The notes under the pieces were generated by a model that ran no database searches, was not told the origin of the DNA, and saw only the letters and a program-made list of their open reading frames with translations. A stretch of 64,000 nucleotides of DNA from Jiangella asiatica (GTDB lineage: Bacteria; Actinomycetota; Actinomycetes; Jiangellales; Jiangellaceae), in contig NZ_SMKZ01000027.1 of assembly GCF_004349065.1 (NCBI RefSeq), forward strand, positions 21,869-85,868. Direction: 5' to 3'. The position numbers and the translations under genes are program-made. This document shows, one piece after another, positions 17,423 to 27,743 of this stretch (positions within the stretch are counted from its first letter, which is position 1; the number at the start of each line of letters is the position of its first letter).

Positions 17423-20400
17423 ATGCGCCTCATGCCTGACCCCGAGGGCCTGTACGACCCGCGGTTCGAACACGACGCCTGTGGTGTCGCCTTCGTGGCG
17501 ACGCTCGACGGCGTGCCGAGCCGCGCGATCGTCGACCACGGGTTGACCGCTCTGAGCAATCTCGATCACCGCGGCGCCTCGGGCGCCGAGCCGGACTCCG
17601 GCGATGGCGCCGGCATCCTGCTGCAAGTGCCCGACGCGTTCTATCGCGCGGTCGCCGGCTTCGAGCTGCCCGAGCCCGGTCACTACGCCACCGGCCTGGT
17701 CCTCGTCCCCGACGACGACGATCAGGCCGCCGAGATCGCCGCGGCGACTGAGCGCATCGCGGCCGAGGAGGGCCTGACGGTCCTGGGCTGGCGCGAGGTG
17801 CCCACCACTCCCGGGCTGCTGGGCGCGACGGCACGCTCCACCCTGCCGCGCATCCGCCAGCTCTTCGTCGCCGACGCCGCGGAGCACCGCGACGCGGCCG
17901 GCATCGCTCTGGACCGCATGGCGTTCGCGCTGCGCAAGCGCCTGGAGCGGACCACGGAGGCGTACTTCCCGAGCCTGTCCTCGCGCACCATCGTCTACAA
18001 GGGCATGCTGACGACCGGCCAGCTGGAGCCGTTCTTCCCCGACCTGTCCGACCAGCGGCTGGCCACCGCCATCGCCGTCGTCCACTCGCGGTTCTCGACG
18101 AACACGTTCCCGAGCTGGCCGCTGGCCCATCCGTACCGCTTCGTCGCACACAACGGCGAGATCAACACCGTGATGGGCAACCGCAACTGGATGCGGGCCC
18201 GCGAGTCGCAACTGGCCAGCGACGTCATCGACGCCGACCTTGCCCGGCTGTACCCGATCGTGGCGCCCGACGGCAGCGACTCCGCCAGCTTCGACGAGGT
18301 GCTCGAACTGCTGCACCTGGGCGGGCGGAGCCTGCCGCACGCGGTGCGCATGATGATCCCCGAGGCGTGGGAGAACCATCAGGGCATCTCGGCGGCCCGG
18401 CGCGACTTCTTCGAGTTCCACAGCACGATCATGGAGCCCTGGGACGGCCCGGCCGCGGTCGTCTTCACCGACGGCAGCCTGGTCGGCGCGGTGCTGGACC
18501 GCAACGGCCTGCGCCCGGGCCGGTACTGGATCACCGACGACGGCCTGGTCGTGCTCGCGTCGGAGGCCGGCGTCCTCGACATCGAGCCCGAGCGCATCGT
18601 GCGCAAGGGCCGCCTCGAGCCCGGCCGGATGTTCCTGGTCGACGTCGCCGGGCATCGGGTCATGGACGACGACGAGGTCATGGACAGCCTCGCCGCGGAG
18701 CAACCCTACGGCGAGTGGCTGCACGCCGGGCTGATCCGGCTCGACGAGCTGCCCGAGCGCGAGCACGTCGTGCACACCCACGCCAGCGTCACGAGGCGGC
18801 AGCAGACGTTCGGCTACACCGAGGAGGAGCTACGGCTGCTGCTCGCGCCGATGGCCAAGATGGGCGCGGAACCGATCGGGTCCATGGGCACCGACACGCC
18901 CATCGCGGCACTCTCGTCGCGGCCACGGCTGCTGTTCGACTACTTCTCGCAGCTGTTCGCGCAGGTGACGAACCCGCCGCTGGACGCCATCCGCGAGGAG
19001 TTGGTGACGTCGCTGGCCGGCACCATCGGCCCGGAGGGCAACCTGCTCGACCCCGGTCCGGCGTCGTGCCGGCAGCTGGTGCTGCCGTTCCCGGTCATCG
19101 ACAACGACCAGCTCGCCAAGATCATCCACATCAACCGCGACGGCGACCTGCCCGGCTACGCGACCCATGTGGTGCGCGGGCTGTTCGACGTCGCGGCCGG
19201 AGCGGCCGGGCTGTCCCGGCGCCTGGACGAGATCTGCGTCGAGGTGTCCAAGGCCATCGAGTCCGGGGCACGCATCGTCGTGCTGTCGGACCGGCACTCC
19301 GACACCACGCTCGCGCCGATCCCGTCACTCCTGCTCACCTCCGCGGTGCACCACCACCTGATCCGCGAGAAGAGCCGCACCAAGGTCGGCCTGGTGGTCG
19401 AGGCCGGCGACGTGCGCGAGGTGCACCACGTGGCGCTGCTCATCGGCTACGGCGCCGGAGCGGTCAACCCGTACCTGGCCATGGAGAGCGTCGAGGACCT
19501 GGTCCGGCAGGACACGCTGCTGCCGGGCGTGACGCCGGAGAACGCCGTCGCCAACCTCATCAAGGCCCTGGGCAAGGGCGTGCTCAAGGTCATGAGCAAG
19601 ATGGGTGTGTCGACGGTGGCCTCGTACACGGGCGCGCAGATCTTCGAGGCGCTGGGACTGTCGTCCGAGGTCGTCGACCGGTACTTCACCGGCACCACCT
19701 CCCGCCTTGGCGGCGTCGGCCTCGACGTCGTCGCCGAGGAGGTGCGCCGGCGGCACGCGCAGGCCTACCCGCGCGGTGGCACCGCCACCCGGCACCGGCG
19801 GCTGGAGATCGGCGGTGAGTACCAGTGGCGGCGTGAGGGCGAGCCGCACCTGTTCGACCCCGAGACCGTCTTCCGGCTGCAGCACTCCACCCGGGCCGGC
19901 CGCTACGACGTGTTCAAGCAGTACACGCAGGGCGTCGACGAGCAGTCCCGGCGGCTGATGACTCTGCGCGGACTGTTCACGTTCAAGGCGGGAAAGCGCC
20001 CAGCGGTGCCGATCGACGAGGTCGAGCCGGTCGAGAGCATCGTGCGCAGGTTCTCCACCGGCGCCATGTCGTACGGGTCCATCAGCAAGGAGGCGCACGA
20101 GACCCTCGCCATCGCCATGAACCGGCTCGGCGCGAAGTCGAACACCGGTGAGGGCGGCGAGGACACCGACCGGCTGCACGACCCGGAGCGGCGCAGCGCC
20201 ATCAAGCAGGTGGCCAGCGGCCGGTTCGGCGTCACGTCGGACTACCTGACCAACGCCGACGACATCCAGATCAAGATGGCGCAGGGCGCGAAGCCGGGCG
20301 AGGGCGGCCAGCTGCCGGGACACAAGGTGTACCCGTGGGTGGCGCGCACCCGGCACTCCACCCCAGGCGTCGGGCTCATCTCGCCGCCGCCGCACCACGA

Positions 20401-21946
20401 CATCTACTCCATCGAGGACCTCAAGCAGCTCATCCACGACCTCAAGAACGCCAACCCGGCCGCGCGCATCCACGTGAAGCTGGTGGCCGAGGTCGGCGTC
20501 GGCACGGTCGCCGCGGGCGTGTCGAAGGCGCACGCGGACGTCGTGCTGATCTCCGGGCACGACGGCGGCACCGGCGCGGCGCCGCTGACCAGCCTCAAGC
20601 ACGCCGGCGGCCCGTGGGAGCTGGGGCTGGCCGAGACTCAGCAGACGCTGCTGCTCAACGGGTTGCGCGACCGCATCGTCGTGCAGACCGACGGCCAGCT
20701 GAAGACCGGCCGCGACGTCGTGGTCGCCGCGCTGCTGGGTGCCGAGGAGTACGGGTTCGCGACGGCGCCGCTGGTGGTGTCCGGCTGCATCATGATGCGG
20801 GTCTGCCACCTCGACACCTGCCCGGTCGGCGTCGCCACCCAGAACCCGGAGCTGCGCAAGAAGTTCACCGGGCGGCCGGAGTTCGTGGTCAACTTCTTCG
20901 AGTACATCGCCGAGGAGGTGCGCGAGTACCTGGCGCAGCTGGGCTTCCGGAGTCTCGACGAGGCCATCGGCCACGCGGAGATGCTCGACACCACCGCGGC
21001 GGTCGACCACTGGAAGGCCGCCGGGCTCGACCTGTCGCCGATCCTGCACGTGCCGCGGCTACCCGACGACGCCGCCCGCCGGCAGGTGGTCAGCCAGGAC
21101 CACGGCCTGGAGAAGGCGCTGGACAACCAGCTCATCGCGCTGGCCACCGACGCGCTGGAGAGCGGCGACCCGGTCCGGGTGCAGCTGGAGGTTCGCAACG
21201 TCAACCGCACCGTGGGCACCATGCTCGGCCACGAGGTCACCAAGCGCACCGGTGGCACCGGCCTGCCCGACGGCACCATCGACGTGACGCTGGTCGGCTC
21301 GGCCGGGCAGTCGTTCGGCGCGTTCCTGCCGGCCGGGGTGACGCTGCGCCTGGAGGGCGACGTCAACGACTACCTGGCCAAGGGGCTGTCCGGCGGCCGG
21401 GTCGTCATCCGGCCCGACCGCGCGGCCCGGTTCACCGCCGAGGAGAACATCATCGCCGGCAACGTCGCAGCCTACGGCGCCACCGGCGGCGAGCTGTTCA
21501 TCCGCGGCGTCGTCGGGGAACGTTTCTGCGTGCGCAACTCCGGCGTCACGGCCGTCGTCGAGGGGGTGGGCGACCACGCCTGTGAGTACATGACCGGCGG
21601 TGTCGCGGTCATCCTCGGCCGCACCGGCCGCAACATCGCGGCGGGCATGTCCGGCGGCAACGCCTACGTGCTCGACCTCGACACCAGCCTGGTGAACCCG
21701 GAGATGGTCGACCTAGAGACGCCCGACGCCGACCAGCTGCGGCGGCTGCGCGAGATCGTGGAGAAGCATCGCGACGAGACCGGCTCGGCCGTCGCCGAGG
21801 CACTGCTGGCCGACTGGGCCGTCGCCCAGGCCCGGTTCACCCTCGTCATGCCCAAGGACTACAAGCGAGTGCTCGCCGCCAAGGCCGCCGCCGAGCGCGA
21901 TGGACGCGATGTCGACGTCGCGATCATGGAGGCGGCGAATGGCTGA
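17423..21946 (+). CDS. gltB: glutamate synthase (NADPH) large subunit
   Basis: This 1507-residue enzyme has the N-terminal glutamine amidotransferase domain with catalytic Cys20 (HDACGVAF), which would become the N-terminus after removal of a 19-residue propeptide. A central domain and an FMN-binding TIM-barrel follow ([20 protein letters not shown]), then the 3Fe-4S cysteines ([10 protein letters not shown]) and a C-terminal beta-helix ([17 protein letters not shown]). It makes glutamate from glutamine and 2-oxoglutarate with GltD. ATG 17423 with GACGGGAG upstream is preferred over the long extension to 17177. It overlaps gltD by 8 nt. Confidence 0.97.
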   Translation: MRLMPDPEGLYDPRFEHDACGVAFVATLDGVPSRAIVDHGLTALSNLDHRGASGAEPDSGDGAGILLQVPDAFYRAVAGFELPEPGHYATGLVLVPDDDDQAAEIAAATERIAAEEGLTVLGWREVPTTPGLLGATARSTLPRIRQLFVADAAEHRDAAGIALDRMAFALRKRLERTTEAYFPSLSSRTIVYKGMLTTGQLEPFFPDLSDQRLATAIAVVHSRFSTNTFPSWPLAHPYRFVAHNGEINTVMGNRNWMRARESQLASDVIDADLARLYPIVAPDGSDSASFDEVLELLHLGGRSLPHAVRMMIPEAWENHQGISAARRDFFEFHSTIMEPWDGPAAVVFTDGSLVGAVLDRNGLRPGRYWITDDGLVVLASEAGVLDIEPERIVRKGRLEPGRMFLVDVAGHRVMDDDEVMDSLAAEQPYGEWLHAGLIRLDELPEREHVVHTHASVTRRQQTFGYTEEELRLLLAPMAKMGAEPIGSMGTDTPIAALSSRPRLLFDYFSQLFAQVTNPPLDAIREELVTSLAGTIGPEGNLLDPGPASCRQLVLPFPVIDNDQLAKIIHINRDGDLPGYATHVVRGLFDVAAGAAGLSRRLDEICVEVSKAIESGARIVVLSDRHSDTTLAPIPSLLLTSAVHHHLIREKSRTKVGLVVEAGDVREVHHVALLIGYGAGAVNPYLAMESVEDLVRQDTLLPGVTPENAVANLIKALGKGVLKVMSKMGVSTVASYTGAQIFEALGLSSEVVDRYFTGTTSRLGGVGLDVVAEEVRRRHAQAYPRGGTATRHRRLEIGGEYQWRREGEPHLFDPETVFRLQHSTRAGRYDVFKQYTQGVDEQSRRLMTLRGLFTFKAGKRPAVPIDEVEPVESIVRRFSTGAMSYGSISKEAHETLAIAMNRLGAKSNTGEGGEDTDRLHDPERRSAIKQVASGRFGVTSDYLTNADDIQIKMAQGAKPGEGGQLPGHKVYPWVARTRHSTPGVGLISPPPHHDIYSIEDLKQLIHDLKNANPAARIHVKLVAEVGVGTVAAGVSKAHADVVLISGHDGGTGAAPLTSLKHAGGPWELGLAETQQTLLLNGLRDRIVVQTDGQLKTGRDVVVAALLGAEEYGFATAPLVVSGCIMMRVCHLDTCPVGVATQNPELRKKFTGRPEFVVNFFEYIAEEVREYLAQLGFRSLDEAIGHAEMLDTTAAVDHWKAAGLDLSPILHVPRLPDDAARRQVVSQDHGLEKALDNQLIALATDALESGDPVRVQLEVRNVNRTVGTMLGHEVTKRTGGTGLPDGTIDVTLVGSAGQSFGAFLPAGVTLRLEGDVNDYLAKGLSGGRVVIRPDRAARFTAEENIIAGNVAAYGATGGELFIRGVVGERFCVRNSGVTAVVEGVGDHACEYMTGGVAVILGRTGRNIAAGMSGGNAYVLDLDTSLVNPEMVDLETPDADQLRRLREIVEKHRDETGSAVAEALLADWAVAQARFTLVMPKDYKRVLAAKAAAERDGRDVDVAIMEAANG

Positions 21947-23405
21947 CCCACGAGGTTTCCTGAAGACCCCGCGTCAGGTCGCGAAGGCGCGGCCGGTCGA
22001 CGTGCGGCTCAAGGACTGGAACGAGGTCTACCCCGAGCCCGGCATCGGGCGTACCTTGCTGCCGATCATCACCGAGCAGGCCGGTCGCTGCATGGACTGC
22101 GGCATCCCGTTCTGCCACCAGGGCTGCCCGTTGGGCAATCTCATCCCGGAGTGGAACGACCTGGTGTGGCGGGACGACTGGAAGGTGGCGGCGGAGCGGC
22201 TGCACGCGACGAACAACTTCCCGGAGTTCACCGGGCGGCTGTGCCCGGCGCCGTGCGAGGCCGCGTGCGTCGTCGCGATCGCCGACGACGCCGTCACCAT
22301 CAAGAACGTCGAGGTCGCCATCATCGACAAGGCGGTCGACGAGGGCTGGGTGGTGCCGTCGCCGCCGGAGCGCCTGACCGACCGGACCGTGGCCGTGATC
22401 GGTTCCGGGCCCGCCGGACTCGCGGTCGCCCAGCAGCTCACCCGCGCCGGGCACACCGTCGCCGTCTATGAGCGGGCCGACCGCGCCGGCGGGCTGCTGC
22501 GCTACGGCATCCCCGAGTTCAAGATGGAGAAGCGGCACCTGGACCGCCGGCTGGACCAGATGCGTGCGGAGGGCACCATCATCCGCACCGGGGTCGACGT
22601 GGGCGGCGCCGTCACCGGCCAGGAGCTGCGGTCGCGCTACGACGCGGTCGTGCTGGCGGTAGGTGCGACGGCGTGGCGCGACCTGCCGATCCCCGGTCGC
22701 GAGCTCGACGGCGTCCACCAGGCCATGGAATACCTGCCGCAGGCCAACCGCAGCGCACTCGGTGAGACGGTGCCCGGCCAGATCACCGCCGCCGGCAAGC
22801 ACGTCGTCATCATCGGCGGGGGCGACACCGGGGCCGACTGCCTGGGCACCGCGCACCGGCAGGGTGCCGCGTCGGTCACCCAACTGGAGATCATGCCCGA
22901 GCCGCCCGGCACCCGGCACCCGTCGACGCCGTGGCCGACCTGGCCGCTGATGTTGCGCACGTCCAGCGCCCACGAGGAGGGCGGCGACCGGGTCTACGCG
23001 GTCTCCACGCAGGAGTTCGCCGGTGTCGACGGGCACGTGACGGCGCTGCGGCTGGTCGAGGTGCGGCGCGGGGAGAAGGGCTTCGAGCCGGTGCCCGGCA
23101 CCGAGCGCGAGCTGCCCGCCGACCTGGTGCTGCTGGCCATGGGCTTCGTCGGCCCCGAGCGTTCGCCGCTGATCGAGCAGCTGGGTGTCGAACTGGACGA
23201 GCGTGGGAACATCGTGCGTGACGATTCCTACGAGACCACGGTGCCGGGGGTGTTCGTCGCCGGCGACGCCGGACGCGGTCAGTCGCTGATCGTGTGGGCG
23301 ATCGCGGAGGGCCGGTCCGCCGCAGCCGCGGTGGACCGCAAGCTCACCGGCGTCGATCGCCTGCCGGCTCCGGTCTCGCCCACCGACCGTCCGCTCGCGG
23401 TGTGA
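21939..23405 (+). CDS. gltD: glutamate synthase (NADPH) small subunit
   Basis: This 488-residue protein has two N-terminal 4Fe-4S motifs ([17 protein letters not shown] and CPAPCEAAC), an FAD-binding motif ([14 protein letters not shown]) and an NADPH-binding motif ([14 protein letters not shown]). The end carries the FAD segment [16 protein letters not shown]. It passes electrons from NADPH to GltB. Its start lies inside the last codons of gltB, so the two are tightly coupled. pyk begins 27 nt downstream. Confidence 0.97.
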   Translation: MADPRGFLKTPRQVAKARPVDVRLKDWNEVYPEPGIGRTLLPIITEQAGRCMDCGIPFCHQGCPLGNLIPEWNDLVWRDDWKVAAERLHATNNFPEFTGRLCPAPCEAACVVAIADDAVTIKNVEVAIIDKAVDEGWVVPSPPERLTDRTVAVIGSGPAGLAVAQQLTRAGHTVAVYERADRAGGLLRYGIPEFKMEKRHLDRRLDQMRAEGTIIRTGVDVGGAVTGQELRSRYDAVVLAVGATAWRDLPIPGRELDGVHQAMEYLPQANRSALGETVPGQITAAGKHVVIIGGGDTGADCLGTAHRQGAASVTQLEIMPEPPGTRHPSTPWPTWPLMLRTSSAHEEGGDRVYAVSTQEFAGVDGHVTALRLVEVRRGEKGFEPVPGTERELPADLVLLAMGFVGPERSPLIEQLGVELDERGNIVRDDSYETTVPGVFVAGDAGRGQSLIVWAIAEGRSAAAAVDRKLTGVDRLPAPVSPTDRPLAV

Positions 23406-23432
23406 CGGTCCAGAGAGATAGTGTTGGCGGAC

Positions 23433-24872
23433 GTGCGTAGAGCGAAGATAGTTTGCACCCTTGGTCCAGCGACCGACTCCCCGGAGCGGCTGCGGGAGCT
23501 GATAGACGTCGGCATGGACGTCGCTCGGTTCAACCTCAGTCATGGCACCCACGCCGAGCACGAGGAGCGATATCTCCGCGTGCGCAAGGCCGCCACCGAG
23601 GCCGAGCGCAACGTCGGTGTGCTTGTCGACCTCCAGGGTCCCAAGATCCGCCTGGGCACGTTCGCCGAGGGTTCGGTCGAGCTCGAGGACGGCCAGACGT
23701 TCGTCATCACCGTCGATGACGTCGATGGCACCGCCGAGCGTGCCTCCACCACCTACAAGGGCTTGACGCACGACGTGAAGGCCGGCGACACCGTGCTGGT
23801 CGACGACGGCAGGCTGTCGTTGGACGTCACCGAGGTCACCGAGACCGACGTCGTGACCACGGTCGCCATCGGCGGGCGGGTCTCCAACCACAAGGGCCTC
23901 AACCTGCCTGGCACCGCGGTCAGCGTTCCGGCGATGTCGGAGAAGGACGTCGACGACCTGCGCTGGGGTCTGCGCGTCGGCGCGGACATGATCGCGCTGT
24001 CGTTCGTCCGCTCGGCCTCCGACGTCGAGGACGTGCACCGCATCATGGCCGAGGAGGGCGTGCGGCTGCCGGTCATCGCGAAGGTCGAGAAGCCGCAGGC
24101 GGTGGAGAACCTCGCCGAGATCGTCGACGCGTTCGACGGTGTCATGGTCGCCCGCGGCGACCTCGGGGTCGAGCTGCCGCTGTGGGACGTCCCGCTGGTG
24201 CAGAAGCGCGCCGTCGAGCTGTGCCGGCGCCGGGCCAAGCCGGTCATCGTCGCCACCCAGATGCTCGACTCGATGATCACCAATCCGCGGCCCACCCGTG
24301 CGGAGACCTCCGACGTCGCCAACGCGGTGCTCGACGGCGCCGACGCGGTCATGCTGTCCGGCGAGACCAGCGTCGGGGCGTACCCGATCGAGACGGTCAC
24401 GACGATGGCCCGCATCGTCGAGGCGGTCGAGGACCACGGCCTGGAGCGCATCCCGCCGCTGGGCACCCAGCCGCGCACCAAGGGCGGCGCCATCACCAAG
24501 GCCGCGGTCGAGACCGGCAACCTGCTCGGCGCGAAGTACCTGGTCGCGTTCACCCAGAGCGGCGACTCCGCGCGCCGGATGGCCCGGCTGCGTCCCGGCA
24601 TCCCGCTGCTGGCGTTCAGCCCGCTGACCGCCACCCGGCACCAGCTGGCGCTGTCGTGGGGCATCGAGGCGTTCACCGCCGAGCACGTCGACCACACCGA
24701 CGAGATGGTCAAGCAGGTCGATCGGATGCTGCTGGAGCAGGAGCGGTGCCGGCGCGGCGACCTCGTGATCATCGTGGCCGGCTCGCCGCCGGGGATCCCC
24801 GGCTCCACCAACGCCATGCGGGTGCACCGCATCGGCGACGCCGTCGGCAAGGTCGCGCCCGCCTACCACTGA
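23433..24872 (+). CDS. pyk: pyruvate kinase
   Basis: This 479-residue glycolytic enzyme begins VRRAKIVCTLGPAT and shows DVARFNLSHG, the active-site segment VMVARGDLGVELP, ATQMLDSM and DAVMLSGETSVGAYP. The C-terminal domain is complete. It makes pyruvate and ATP from phosphoenolpyruvate and ADP. GTG 23433 matches the actinobacterial N-terminus (RRAKIVCT) and lies 14 nt after AGAGAGA; GTG 23421 is in frame but too close to that site. Confidence 0.95.
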   Translation: MRRAKIVCTLGPATDSPERLRELIDVGMDVARFNLSHGTHAEHEERYLRVRKAATEAERNVGVLVDLQGPKIRLGTFAEGSVELEDGQTFVITVDDVDGTAERASTTYKGLTHDVKAGDTVLVDDGRLSLDVTEVTETDVVTTVAIGGRVSNHKGLNLPGTAVSVPAMSEKDVDDLRWGLRVGADMIALSFVRSASDVEDVHRIMAEEGVRLPVIAKVEKPQAVENLAEIVDAFDGVMVARGDLGVELPLWDVPLVQKRAVELCRRRAKPVIVATQMLDSMITNPRPTRAETSDVANAVLDGADAVMLSGETSVGAYPIETVTTMARIVEAVEDHGLERIPPLGTQPRTKGGAITKAAVETGNLLGAKYLVAFTQSGDSARRMARLRPGIPLLAFSPLTATRHQLALSWGIEAFTAEHVDHTDEMVKQVDRMLLEQERCRRGDLVIIVAGSPPGIPGSTNAMRVHRIGDAVGKVAPAYH

Positions 24873-24923
24873 TGCCGACGGCCACATGAGGCTCTTTTGC
24901 TGCTTCCGTGGGTGCGCGTCGCC

Positions 24924-25017
24924 TCGAAATGATCACGTTCAGCACGAGATCTCGTGTCGCACCATGCTCGCAATCATGGTGAGGCTCGGGTAATCCTGCT
25001 GAACGTGATCATTTCGA
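24924..25017. repeat. palindromic repeat family 1, complete 94-bp copy
   Basis: A perfect 21-bp inverted repeat bounds the element (24924-24944 with 24997-25017; arm ends TCGAAATGATCACG). Inside are a 14-bp palindrome (CACGAGATCTCGTG, 24943-24956) and a 7-bp hairpin (24960-24966 with 24975-24981). Its first 39 arm and inner bases recur at 479-517. It lies after pyk, so it may also work as a terminator. It has no coding capacity and looks like a MITE or REP-type dispersed element. Confidence 0.88.
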
Positions 25018-25108
25018 TCACGTCGAGCGTGCCCGAGCCCCGCAGGGCAGCACGACGGTGAGGACGTGTGCTCCCGCTTCACCGGGGACGCATGCCTGCT
25101 GAGCGCGG

Positions 25109-25146
25109 AGGTCCCGCCCACCTGCCATCTGGTGACGGCGGGACCT
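25109..25146 (-). terminator. hairpin terminator of small Cys-rich gene
   Basis: AGGTCCCGCC at 25109-25118 pairs perfectly with 25137-25146, with an inner CACC/GGTG extension around an 8-nt loop. It starts 8 nt past the stop of the minus-strand gene at 25155 and also faces the end of pyk. Confidence 0.7.
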
Positions 25147-25154
25147 GGGGTTGG

Positions 25155-25379
25155 TCAGGCGTTCGCCGGTTGCAGCACGTCGTCGAGGGTGCCGTCCTTG
25201 GCCGACTCGACGATCACCCGCAGCTGGGCCAGGCTCATCTGGATGCGCTGGCCGAAGTCGTCGGTGATGACGACGCGACGTTCGGGTGGCGCGTTGTGGT
25301 TGAGGAACAGCTCCGGGCAACCGCAGTCGCAGTTGCCGCAGAACGTCACGATGTGCTGGAGAGATCCCGTGCGCTCCAT
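25155..25379 (-). CDS. small Cys-rich protein, unknown function
   Basis: This 74-residue protein carries CGNCDCGCPEL near the N-terminus (residues about 14-24), a dense Cys cluster that could bind a metal. The sequence VVITDDFGQRIQMSLAQL and a helical end (VESAKDGTLDDV) follow. The pattern of a C-terminal helix after a short beta region recalls DUF397-like actinobacterial proteins, but this is only a resemblance. ATG 25379 was chosen because GAGG lies 6 nt upstream; ATG 25391 and 25418 are also in frame. It is monocistronic with its own terminator. Confidence 0.65.
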   Translation of the reverse strand: MERTGSLQHIVTFCGNCDCGCPELFLNHNAPPERRVVITDDFGQRIQMSLAQLRVIVESAKDGTLDDVLQPANA

Positions 25380-25591
25380 GGGCGGCCTCATTCTCCCGAT
25401 CGAACTGTGCAGCACCACCGGCTCTCGGAATGTAACCGAATCCGTGGATCATGAACAGTCTTGATCGATGCCGTGACGGGCAGTAAAATCCCGCAGGTCA
25501 GGCAGCGGAACGCCGCGGGAGAGGCGACGCGGCCTCAGCGCGGGTGGAGGGCGGCGCCTCGTTGTCGGTGGGCGGGGCTACGGTAGGTGCG

Positions 25592-26455
25592 GTGAGGGTC
25601 GCCACGTGGAACGTCAACTCGATCAAACAACGCATGCCGCGGCTGCTGCCGTGGCTGGACCAGCGCCGCCCCGACGTCGTCTGTCTGCAGGAGACCAAGC
25701 TCGCCGACGAGCTGCTCGCCGAGCTGCTCGGTGTCGAGCTGGAGCAGCGTGGCTACGAGATCGCCGCACACGGTGAGGCGCGCTGGAACGGCGTGGCCAT
25801 ACTGTCCCGGGTGGGTCTCGACGACGTCGTTCGCGGGCTGCCCGGCGGTCCGGGCTTTCCCGAGCCGGAGGCGCGGGCGGTCTCCGCGACGTGCGGGGGA
25901 GTGCGGGTGCACTCGGTCTACGTGCCCAACGGCCGCGTGCCCGGCTCCGAGCACTACAACTACAAGCTGGCCTGGCTGGCGGCGCTGCGCGCGCAGGTGC
26001 GGGCCGGGCCGCAGTCCGTCATGGTCTGCGGCGACATGAACATCGCGCCCGCCGATGCCGACGTCTTCGACCCTGACGCCTACATCGGCCAGACCCACGT
26101 CACCGAGCCGGAGCGGGCCGCCCTGGCCGAGCTGCAGTCCGCCGGCCTCCACGACGTCGTGCGCGACCGCTGGCCCAGCGACCGCGTCTTCACCTACTGG
26201 GACTACCGGGCCGGCATGTTTCACAAGGATCTCGGCATGCGCATCGACCTCGTGCTCGCCGACGGCCCGGTGGCCGAGCGGGTCCAGGCCGCCTGGGTCG
26301 ACCGGCACGCCCGCAAGGGCACCGGTCCGAGTGACCACGCGCCCGTCATCGTCGACCTCGACGAGGCCCCTGACGGCGACATCGGCCCGGTGGTGCCCCC
26401 GCCGTCCGCCGCCGCGCCCCGGCGCGGGACGGTGAAGCTGCCCCAGGCCCCCTGA
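25592..26455 (+). CDS. xthA: exodeoxyribonuclease III
   Basis: This 287-residue EEP-superfamily nuclease shows all key motifs: RVATWNVNSIK, the metal-binding Glu in VVCLQETKL, SVYVPNG, VCGDMNIAP with catalytic Asp and Asn, and the catalytic His in GPSDHAPVIVDL. It acts at abasic sites and 3' ends in base-excision repair. GTG 25592 gives the family start (VRVATWNVNSI). A short Pro/Ala tail follows the nuclease domain. The CDGSH gene starts 51 nt downstream. Confidence 0.94.
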   Translation: MRVATWNVNSIKQRMPRLLPWLDQRRPDVVCLQETKLADELLAELLGVELEQRGYEIAAHGEARWNGVAILSRVGLDDVVRGLPGGPGFPEPEARAVSATCGGVRVHSVYVPNGRVPGSEHYNYKLAWLAALRAQVRAGPQSVMVCGDMNIAPADADVFDPDAYIGQTHVTEPERAALAELQSAGLHDVVRDRWPSDRVFTYWDYRAGMFHKDLGMRIDLVLADGPVAERVQAAWVDRHARKGTGPSDHAPVIVDLDEAPDGDIGPVVPPPSAAAPRRGTVKLPQAP

Positions 26456-26506
26456 CCGCGGGTGGATCGCGGGCATGGCCGGTGCCCTGACGGGTACCTG
26501 CCGGAC

Positions 26507-26734
26507 ATGACCGACAAGGCAGTGATCCGCGCCTACGACGACGGGCCGTTGCTGGTCCGCGGCGCGTTCGAGATCCAGACCCAGGACGGCGACGTCATCG
26601 ACGCCCGCCGGGCGACGGTGGCGCTGTGCCGGTGCGGCAGGTCGGCCATCAAGCCGTTCTGCGACGGGAGCCACGTCGCGGCGGGCTTCCGGGCGTCCAC
26701 GTCGGCGCGCCGGGCCAACCGGACCGCCGGGTGA
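26507..26734 (+). CDS. CDGSH iron-sulfur domain protein
   Basis: This 75-residue protein has the cluster motif CRCGRSAIKPFCDGSH (residues about 45-60), fitting CxCxxSxxxPxCDGxH, which binds a 2Fe-2S cluster through three Cys and one His. Small bacterial CDGSH proteins are thought to take part in iron-sulfur or redox handling. ATG 26507 begins MTDKAVIRAYDDGPL. Its last 86 nt overlap the 3' end of the opposite-strand glycosyltransferase gene. Confidence 0.88.
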   Translation: MTDKAVIRAYDDGPLLVRGAFEIQTQDGDVIDARRATVALCRCGRSAIKPFCDGSHVAAGFRASTSARRANRTAG

Positions 26735-27743
26735 GCGCGGCCACGTCCAGCGCCGCTCGGTCTTGTGCGGCCCGGTCCCGCACAGCTCGGTCGAGCATGG
26801 CCTGGCTGTGCGCCGCCACCGCCAGCCGCGTGCCGGCGTAGGAGACGCCGCCGGCCAGCACCCGCATGGCCACCGCCACCCACGAGCACACCCCGCGCTC
26901 CAGCACCCACGCCGGCGCCCACAAGGCGGCGCTCGCCGGGTACGCGCGGGTGCCGCCGTCCCGGCGCCGGCCGGCCTCGGCGATCGCGATCGCCGCGACG
27001 ACCGCCGCCGCGCTCATCTGCCATTGTCGGCGCCGCGCCAGGGCGACGCCCGCCGGCAGGATCGCCAGCTCGGCGGCGAGCCGGCCCGGCTGGGCGAGGC
27101 TGTCGAAGGCTTGGCGGACCCGCTGCGACCAGAAGGTTCGCACCGTCGGCGGCCGGCGTCGGACGAACACACCACGCGCGAACCGGACCGTGGCGCCGGC
27201 GGCCCGCATCGTCCGGATCAGCTCGAGATTCTCGAACAGCACGTCGCCGTCGTAGCCGCCGGCCGCGTCGTACCGGTGGCGGCGCACCCCGAGGGTCCCC
27301 GGGTAGTCGGTGCCGAATGCCCGGTTGACCAGCGACCGGGCGCTGTCCCAGCGGGCGTGCCAGGGCAGCGGCTCGAAGACGTTCTGCGGCACCACCACGT
27401 CCGCGCGATCCAGCTCCCGGAGCACCGACGCGAGCGAGGCCTCGTCGTAGCGGACGTCGTCGTCGGCGATGACGACGACGTCACCGGTGGCGCGCCGCAG
27501 CCCGGTCCGCACCCCGTGGACCTTCCCGTTGCGGCAGCGCAGCTCGTCGTCCGGCCGGAGATGTGTCACCAGCCCGGCCCAGGCGGCACGGTGCCGCGCG
27601 AAGAGCTCCGGCGGCGAGCCGTCGACGACCACCACCCGGCAACGGGTGCGCAGCCAGGCCAGGTAGCCGGTCAGCTCCGCCAGCCGATCGACGTCGGCCG
27701 TCCAACGCAGCGGCAGGACATAGGCCGGCGGCTCGATGGTCAT
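26649..27743 (-). CDS. family 2 glycosyltransferase
   Basis: This 364-residue protein is a GT-A fold transferase: VVVVDGSPPE near the start, NGKVHGVRTGL, the nucleotide-sugar/metal motif VIADDDVRYD and the acceptor-side GGYDGDVLFENLELIR. Hydrophobic stretches near 236-256 and 277-300 suggest membrane association. The ATG overlaps the stop of the iron-enzyme gene by 4 nt, so the two are co-translated. The last residues are Pro/Arg-rich and overlap the CDGSH gene antisense. The sugar and acceptor are not identifiable. Confidence 0.82.
   Translation of the reverse strand: MTIEPPAYVLPLRWTADVDRLAELTGYLAWLRTRCRVVVVDGSPPELFARHRAAWAGLVTHLRPDDELRCRNGKVHGVRTGLRRATGDVVVIADDDVRYDEASLASVLRELDRADVVVPQNVFEPLPWHARWDSARSLVNRAFGTDYPGTLGVRRHRYDAAGGYDGDVLFENLELIRTMRAAGATVRFARGVFVRRRPPTVRTFWSQRVRQAFDSLAQPGRLAAELAILPAGVALARRRQWQMSAAAVVAAIAIAEAGRRRDGGTRAYPASAALWAPAWVLERGVCSWVAVAMRVLAGGVSYAGTRLAVAAHSQAMLDRAVRDRAAQDRAALDVAALTRRSGWPGAPTWTPGSPPRRGSRRRTA

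Noticed and set aside
23421..23432. GTG 23421 as the pyk start
   Set aside because: It lies 2-3 nt after the AGAGAGA site, and the extra four residues are absent from known actinobacterial pyruvate kinases as I recall them.
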